Below, one piece after another: positions 14,688 through 18,041 of a stretch of DNA of 18,041 nucleotides. Under the pieces are notes generated by a model. It saw only the letters and a program-made list of their open reading frames with translations. It did not search any database and was not told the DNA's origin. The stretch covers positions 1 to 18,041 of the forward strand of contig DASZUC010000027.1 of the NCBI GenBank assembly GCA_035547775.1. The letters run 5' to 3'. The stretch's first letter is position 1; every line of letters starts with the position of its first letter. The position numbers and the translations under genes were made by a program. The stretch comes from DASZUC01 sp035547775 (GTDB taxonomy: Bacteria > Patescibacteriota > Saccharimonadia > Saccharimonadales > UBA4665).

Positions 14688-14799
14688 TTGAGATATGATG
14701 AGAACCCGTTGGGTTCGGCGAACGAGGAACGGAGCCAGAATTGTGCTAGCATGATTCTGGCGAGTACCGCAGGAAGGAGTGTGCCGTTAGGCGCGCGAT
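14688..14799 (+). other. Non-coding interval between tRNA repeats, with hairpins
   Basis: The stretch holds GAACCC-GTT-GGGTTC (14702-14716) and a CCAGAAT...ATTCTGG stem-loop (14735-14760) with inner TGC/GCA pairing. No integrase or believable protein is encoded. It could be the remnant of a small integrated element or part of an RNA gene. Confidence 0.4.
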
Positions 14800-14832
14800 A
14801 TCCCTCTCCCTCCGCCAATTGTTTGGTGCCGA
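14800..14832 (+). repeat. Direct repeat copy 2 of tRNA-Ser 3' end
   Basis: Exact 33-bp copy of 14631-14663, 169 bp downstream, ending 2 bp before the stop codon of the 69-aa gene. The bases before it do not continue the tRNA, so this is a partial copy and not a second tRNA gene. Confidence 0.8.
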
Positions 14833-14834
14833 AG

Positions 14835-15044
14835 CTACCACTGCTCCTTGTCGTTGCGATGTTTAAAGCTCTGGTAGGCTGCCAATCCAACTAACATTGT
14901 CGCTGGAATAGTAATAATGAGCGCAGCCACGAGAGGCGCTTTGTTGTGTTTTAATCCAAGCGTGTAGTAGATGCCAAAATCAGCGATCATGAAGAATAAT
15001 AACAGACCGAAATCGGTCAGGATCTCAGTCAAGCTACGCTTCAT
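14835..15044 (-). CDS. Small two-helix membrane protein
   Basis: 69 residues with two hydrophobic helices (about 10-30 and 38-58) and charged ends: MKRSLTEIL at the start and FKHRNDKEQW at the end. It begins 9 bp after the pyrH stop on the same strand and has no visible Shine-Dalgarno site, so it is probably translated by coupling to pyrH. No family recognised. Its stop is 2 bp from the second copy of the tRNA-derived repeat, so its C-terminus might have been altered by the event that created the repeat. Confidence 0.62.
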   Translation of the reverse strand: MKRSLTEILTDFGLLLFFMIADFGIYYTLGLKHNKAPLVAALIITIPATMLVGLAAYQSFKHRNDKEQW

Positions 15045-15053
15045 AGTTAATTG

Positions 15054-15758
15054 CTACTGAATACTGGTGCCGACAGCTTCGCCGTGGACAAGTTTGAGCA
15101 AGTTGTCGGGGGTCATTACGTCAAATACGACAATGGGTTTCTGTTGCTCCATGGCCAAACCGAGAGCAGCTTTGTCCATAACTTCAATCGCATTATTTTC
15201 CACGGCATCCTGAAAGGAAAGACTATCCAGCTTAGTGGCGTCGGGGAACTTGGCTGGATCTTTATCATAAACACCGTCAAACTTGGTAGCTTTGATGACG
15301 ACTTCGCAGTCTAATTCAAGTGCAAAACTGACAGCTGCCGTGTCGTGGGTGACGTAGGGGCGAGCCGTGCCGCCAGCAATAATCAGCACGCGGTTTTTTT
15401 GGAGGTGTTTTTCGGCCCGGCGGTAAGAATATGATTCTGCTAATTGCTCCGCATAAATATTGCTCAAGCAGCGCGTCGGCACTTCGTGGGCTTCAAAGAT
15501 ATCAGTCAGCGCCATGGAGTTAATCAGGCCGCTCAGCATACCCATCTGGTCACCGGTGACTCGGCGAATGCCATGACCAGCAATCTGAGCACCGCGGACC
15601 ATGTTGCCACCGCCAGCGACAATCGCCACCTGACAGCCAGCATCGAGCACTTTTTTGACCTCTTGAGCAAGATAGGCAGCAATCTGAGGATCAACCCCAA
15701 ATTCGTACTCACCAGCAAGCTGTTCACCAGATAGCTTCAAAAGGACTCGTTTATACAT
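15054..15758 (-). CDS. pyrH: UMP kinase
   Basis: 234 residues, the usual size of bacterial UMP kinase. It phosphorylates UMP to UDP in pyrimidine nucleotide synthesis, in the cytoplasm. Amino-acid-kinase landmarks are LKLSGE (8-13), VAGGGNMVRG, GIRRVTGDQMGML, the uracil/ribose site GGTARPYVTHDTAA (GGTGNPFFTTDSAA in E. coli) and KATKFDGVYDKDP. The Gly-Asn of the GGTGNP loop is Ala-Arg here. The -10 box TACACT sits 7 nt before the ATG with no ribosome site, so the mRNA is probably leaderless. It is followed by the 69-aa membrane protein gene. The usual neighbours frr and tsf are not adjacent. Confidence 0.95.
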   Translation of the reverse strand: MYKRVLLKLSGEQLAGEYEFGVDPQIAAYLAQEVKKVLDAGCQVAIVAGGGNMVRGAQIAGHGIRRVTGDQMGMLSGLINSMALTDIFEAHEVPTRCLSNIYAEQLAESYSYRRAEKHLQKNRVLIIAGGTARPYVTHDTAAVSFALELDCEVVIKATKFDGVYDKDPAKFPDATKLDSLSFQDAVENNAIEVMDKAALGLAMEQQKPIVVFDVMTPDNLLKLVHGEAVGTSIQ

Positions 15759-15765
15759 TGCTACC

Positions 15766-15774
15766 AGTGTACCA
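15766..15774 (-). promoter_or_regulatory. Extended -10 of pyrH, leaderless spacing
   Basis: On the minus strand TGG-TACACT ends 7 nt before the pyrH ATG at 15758, leaving no room for a ribosome site. Confidence 0.55.
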
Positions 15775-15804
15775 AATGTTTAATTAAATTATTCTTAAAC
15801 TAGC

Positions 15805-15833
15805 TTGTACTTGGCCGAGCAGACAGCTATAAA
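15805..15833 (+). promoter_or_regulatory. Promoter of 86-aa coiled-coil gene, leaderless
   Basis: TTGTAC (15805-15810), a 17-bp spacer and TATAAA (15828-15833), followed by 7 nt and the ATG at 15841. This also argues against the upstream TTG at 15805 as start, since it lies in the -35 box. Confidence 0.65.
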
Positions 15834-15840
15834 TAATCAC

Positions 15841-16101
15841 ATGCCGCAGAAAAAGTACGACGACAACGACATAGTTCATTTGGGAGAGGTGATAGGCGAG
15901 CATGTTGTCAGCCAATTCAAAACCGGGCTGGAAGCCATCGACGAGATTCTCATTCAAACGCGCAAAATACCGAAGATGGAGGCCGATATTGGCGAGCTGA
16001 AGTCTGATATGAAAATTGTAAAGGGCGCTCTTACAGCCACTAACACGGATATTCAAAACCACGAACTACGTATCACCAAGCTCGAACAACACCCCGCCTA
16101 A
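15841..16101 (+). CDS. Small coiled-coil protein
   Basis: 86 residues from the ATG at 15841. The first ~20 residues are polar and acidic (KKYDDNDIVHLGE). Residues about 35-82 follow a heptad pattern of hydrophobics with charged faces: EADIGELKSDMKIVKGALTA, then NHELRITKLE. It has no membrane helix or cysteine. It looks like a small cytoplasmic coiled-coil oligomer. Similar short LKSDM...TATN...ITKLE proteins are, from memory, frequent in CPR genomes, but without known function. The gene is transcribed alone, divergently from pyrH, from a recognisable promoter. Confidence 0.65.
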   Translation: MPQKKYDDNDIVHLGEVIGEHVVSQFKTGLEAIDEILIQTRKIPKMEADIGELKSDMKIVKGALTATNTDIQNHELRITKLEQHPA

Positions 16102-16116
16102 AATTCCTTTTTAGAG

Positions 16117-16127
16117 TGATGTCATCA
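16117..16127. promoter_or_regulatory. Possible operator dyad
   Basis: TGATG-T-CATCA is an 11-bp palindrome 15 bp upstream of the -35 box of the 153-aa gene. It is short and may be chance. Confidence 0.2.
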
Positions 16128-16142
16128 ACAGGGGTAGAGATA

Positions 16143-16171
16143 TTGACAATTCTTATGCTTTTTGATATAAT
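16143..16171 (+). promoter_or_regulatory. Perfect consensus sigma-70 promoter
   Basis: TTGACA (16143-16148), 17 bp, then TATAAT (16166-16171), with TGA directly before the -10. Nothing else in the window is this close to consensus. It points to the 153-aa gene with a leader of about 70 nt. Confidence 0.85.
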
Positions 16172-16175
16172 ATAC

Positions 16176-16203
16176 ATTAGTTAGCTCTCTGGCGAGAACT
16201 AAT
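16176..16203 (+). other. 5' leader hairpin
   Basis: ATTAGTT (16176-16182) pairs with AACTAAT (16197-16203), with CTC/GAG inside. It begins at the predicted transcript start and could protect the 5' end or regulate translation. Confidence 0.45.
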
Positions 16204-16250
16204 GAACTTCGACAAGCTAGGTAGACCTTCCACCTCGAGAAAGGGAACAC

Positions 16251-16712
16251 ATGCACAAGACCTGGACCATGGGTGTCTACGTTGGGCTGCCCATCGGCAT
16301 CCTCGTGCTGGCCATCTGTGTCATCATGGTCGCAATCGGCATCCTGACGTTGCTTCGCAGCGACGACTACTACAACAACGGCGGATTCCTGACCTTCGTT
16401 GGCACTGCCATCGGAGTCATCACGCTCGCCGTTATGGCGTTCGCGTTCTTCCCGTTCCACGCTGCCTATCACCAGTGGCGCCCCGTTTCCGGGACTGTCA
16501 CTCAGCTGGGTAGCCGCGTGCTCAGTTCGGACGACAATGCCACCAACCAGCAGTTCGCTCTGGTCATCAACCACCAGAACTACAGCTGTAGTGACGCTCG
16601 GTGCTCGCTCGTCAAGGTTGGCGATTACGTCAGCCTGAGCTGCATCAAGAGCAACGTCAACGGTGGTGTCGACGCCAACACTTGCAACTTCGTTGCACGT
16701 CGAGCTGGCTAG
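16251..16712 (+). CDS. Two-TM membrane protein of probable phage origin
   Basis: 153 residues. Helices lie at about 9-35 and 45-69, followed by an extracytoplasmic domain (70-153) with YHQWRPVSGTV, SRVLSSDD, CSDARCSLVKVGD and a C-terminal CNFV. Four cysteines (113, 118, 131, 145) could form two disulfides. I recall this pattern (PVSGTV...C.D.RC..VK.GD...L.C...CNFV) from actinobacteriophage membrane proteins of unknown function; that is memory, not a search. Codon use differs sharply from the neighbours, with nearly all-C third positions over long runs (ATC, GTC, TTC, GAC). It has its own consensus promoter and a weak AAGGGAA ribosome site. It is best read as a recently acquired, strongly transcribed gene. 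Confidence 0.7.
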   Translation: MHKTWTMGVYVGLPIGILVLAICVIMVAIGILTLLRSDDYYNNGGFLTFVGTAIGVITLAVMAFAFFPFHAAYHQWRPVSGTVTQLGSRVLSSDDNATNQQFALVINHQNYSCSDARCSLVKVGDYVSLSCIKSNVNGGVDANTCNFVARRAG

Positions 16713-16726
16713 CTGAACAAAGAGGT

Positions 16727-16761
16727 GGCGGAACGCTGCAGCAACATCGCGGCGTTCCGCC
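16727..16761 (+). terminator. Strong hairpin after the 153-aa gene
   Basis: GGCGGAACGC (16727-16736) and GCGTTCCGCC (16752-16761) form a perfect 10-bp stem, 14 bp after the stop. There is no T-run, so the termination mode is uncertain. Confidence 0.55.
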
Positions 16762-16851
16762 CCTCACGTTCCCCATCCACATCTATCTAGCTTGTCTTTC
16801 CATGTTCAGAGCCCATCACAATCAGTGGTGGCCTGCGAACAGGGAACACGC

Positions 16852-16857
16852 TATACT
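16852..16857 (+). promoter_or_regulatory. -10 box of xth, leaderless spacing
   Basis: TATACT is followed by 6 nt and the ATG at 16864, with no ribosome site between. This supports 16864 as the start. Confidence 0.6.
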
Positions 16858-16863
16858 AAAACT

Positions 16864-17661
16864 ATGCTGAAAGTCTATTCGTGGAACGTCAACGGCATTC
16901 GGGCTGTCTGGAACAAGGGTTTGTTTCAAAAATTTATCGAGGAGTGTGACCCAGACATCTTGTGCCTGCAAGAAACCAAAGCTCAGCCCGATCAATCACC
17001 AGTCGAGCTGCCACAATACAAAGAATTCTGGTATTCAGCCGAAAAGAAAGGCTACAGTGGTACGGCAATTTTTACCAAGACCGACCCTCTGCAAACTGTC
17101 AACGGCCTGCCGAAAGACATTATTGAAACCCATAAAGTTGTTGGCGACACCTATGGCGACGCCAACAAAGAGGGGCGGGTGATGGCCGCCGAGTTTGATG
17201 ATTTTTGGTTGGTCACATGCTACACACCCAACGCCAAAGACGATCTGACGCGCATCCCCCTGCGCCAAACCTGGGATGCTGCCATGACCGCCTACTGTGC
17301 TCGACTTCAACAGTCAAAACCGGTTGTGTACTGTGGCGATATGAACGTTGCTCACACCGAAGATGATCTAGCCAACCCCAAGCCCAACGTCGGTAAAAAG
17401 GGCTTTACTGCCGAAGAACGCACGGGCTTTGATAACTGGCTAAAGGCCGGCTTCATTGACACGTTTCGGATATTTAAACAGGGCAATGGCTACTACACGT
17501 GGTGGTCGCACTTTGCTAACGCCCGTGCGCGTAACGTTGGCTGGCGCATCGACTATTTCCTCGTTTCCGAAACCCTGAAAAGCAAGGTCAAAGCCGCAGC
17601 AATCCACGCTGGCGTTATGGGCTCCGATCACTGTCCGGTCAGCATCGAATTGGACATCTAA
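16864..17661 (+). CDS. xth: Exonuclease III / AP endonuclease
   Basis: 265 residues from the ATG at 16864, which begins exactly at the conserved N-terminal strand LKVYSWNVNGIR. This endonuclease/exonuclease/phosphatase-fold enzyme cuts DNA at abasic sites and trims 3' blocks in base excision repair. Active-site residues are visible: Asn8, Glu37 (LQET), Tyr120, Asp159 and Asn161 (GDMNVAH), Asp230 (WRIDYF) and Asp255-His256 (SDHCPV). Length matches E. coli Xth (268). It is probably transcribed leaderless with the Nudix gene, which begins 3 bp after its stop; the two may jointly limit damage from oxidised nucleotides (inference). Confidence 0.95.
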   Translation: MLKVYSWNVNGIRAVWNKGLFQKFIEECDPDILCLQETKAQPDQSPVELPQYKEFWYSAEKKGYSGTAIFTKTDPLQTVNGLPKDIIETHKVVGDTYGDANKEGRVMAAEFDDFWLVTCYTPNAKDDLTRIPLRQTWDAAMTAYCARLQQSKPVVYCGDMNVAHTEDDLANPKPNVGKKGFTAEERTGFDNWLKAGFIDTFRIFKQGNGYYTWWSHFANARARNVGWRIDYFLVSETLKSKVKAAAIHAGVMGSDHCPVSIELDI

Positions 17662-17664
17662 GTC

Positions 17665-18041
17665 ATGTCCGAATTAATCACCATCGTTAACGAACAAGGC
17701 TTGGTGACTGGCTCCAAAGAGCGCTACGAAGTCGGCGACGACGATCTGTGCCTATCGATTGGCGTATGGCTGGAAGATGCCGGCGGCAATGCCTTAATTG
17801 CCCAGCGCTCACCCAATATGGTGGTTAGTCCCAATCTGTGGAGTTGTGCCGTGGAGGGCATGGTTGACTATGGCGATGATGTCGTCGGTACCGCCCATAA
17901 AGAAGTACGTGAAGAGATGGGCCTTCAGGTAGGCTTGGTTGATTTATGCGACAAAATCATTCACCCTTCCAGCCACGGACAACGCTATAAGCATCTCTTT
18001 CGAGCCCTATTTAACGAGCTGACCGATGTTCACCCGGCACT
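17665..18041 (+). CDS. Nudix hydrolase (3' end beyond window)
   Basis: An open frame from the ATG at 17665 gives 125 codons to the window edge. It carries a Nudix box: G-MVDYG-D-...-REEMGL, where the first Glu of GX5EX7REUXEEXGU is Asp. Other family features are IGVWLED, LIAQRS and the RYKHLFRA strand. Nudix enzymes hydrolyse nucleoside diphosphates linked to other groups, and relatives with this layout include isopentenyl-diphosphate isomerases and (d)NTP-sanitising enzymes; the sequence alone does not decide. It lies 3 bp after xth, so the pair is one operon. Confidence 0.85.
   Translation, partial: MSELITIVNEQGLVTGSKERYEVGDDDLCLSIGVWLEDAGGNALIAQRSPNMVVSPNLWSCAVEGMVDYGDDVVGTAHKEVREEMGLQVGLVDLCDKIIHPSSHGQRYKHLFRALFNELTDVHPA

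Noticed and set aside
14432..14799. SRP RNA, suggested by AGGAAGGAG-like pieces
   Set aside because: The conserved GGTCAGG...GGAAGGAAGCAGCC core is not present.
14447..14890. Open frames across tRNA-Ser on both strands
   Set aside because: They translate the tRNA itself; GIEGSNPSPSAN and GGGRGIRTLDT are well-known false peptides from tRNA-Ser genes.
16098..16114. CTAAAA/TTTTAG as a terminator of the 86-aa gene
   Set aside because: The stem is six A-T-rich pairs overlapping the stop codon and is too weak to claim.
16125..16574. Minus-strand open frame opposite the 153-aa gene
   Set aside because: It spans the plus-strand promoter and mirrors the C-rich third positions of the real gene; no signals support it.

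Overview
The window looks like chromosomal DNA of a Patescibacteria/CPR bacterium, most likely a Saccharibacteria (TM7) relative. That placement is an inference from gene content and was not tested with a marker gene. The supporting points are roughly even base composition, standard code, tight ATGA/TAATG gene overlaps, a Gram-positive-like envelope toolkit (sortase, LPxTG protein, MarP-like protease, VKOR), and many genes whose -10 box lies only 6-7 nt before the ATG, which suggests leaderless mRNAs.

Region 1 (1-5245, all minus strand) is a cell-surface locus. In transcription order it holds a single-pass Ser/Thr-rich protein (158 aa), a secreted repeat protein (191 aa), a large secreted repeat protein (678 aa) with four ~90-100-residue Asn/Gly/Thr-rich repeats, a short LPDTG-anchored protein (166 aa), a sortase, and a GT2-like membrane glycosyltransferase that runs off the left edge. 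The 191-, 678- and 166-aa proteins share the same repeat module. The locus reads as a self-contained system for building, anchoring and perhaps glycosylating a surface layer or fibre, and is the best candidate for an undescribed system.

Region 2 (5452-12247, plus strand) is metabolic and envelope housekeeping: an overlapping oxidative pentose phosphate operon (pgl, gnd, zwf), a PAP2 phosphatase, a MarP-like CvpA-serine protease, a VKOR-type disulfide-forming protein, and an Nramp-like transporter with altered metal-site motifs.

Region 3 (12251-14355, minus) is a MacB/FtsX-type ABC exporter pair meeting the transporter tail to tail. Divergently, an extended -10 promoter precedes a structured non-coding stretch and tRNA-Ser(GGA). 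The last 18 nt of that tRNA plus 15 nt of flank are repeated exactly 169 bp downstream, resembling an integration scar. A two-TM small protein and pyrH follow on the minus strand.

Region 4 (15841-18041, plus) has a small coiled-coil protein, a foreign-looking 153-aa membrane protein behind a perfect consensus promoter and resembling actinobacteriophage proteins, an exonuclease III, and a truncated Nudix gene. I see no CRISPR array, transposase or rRNA.
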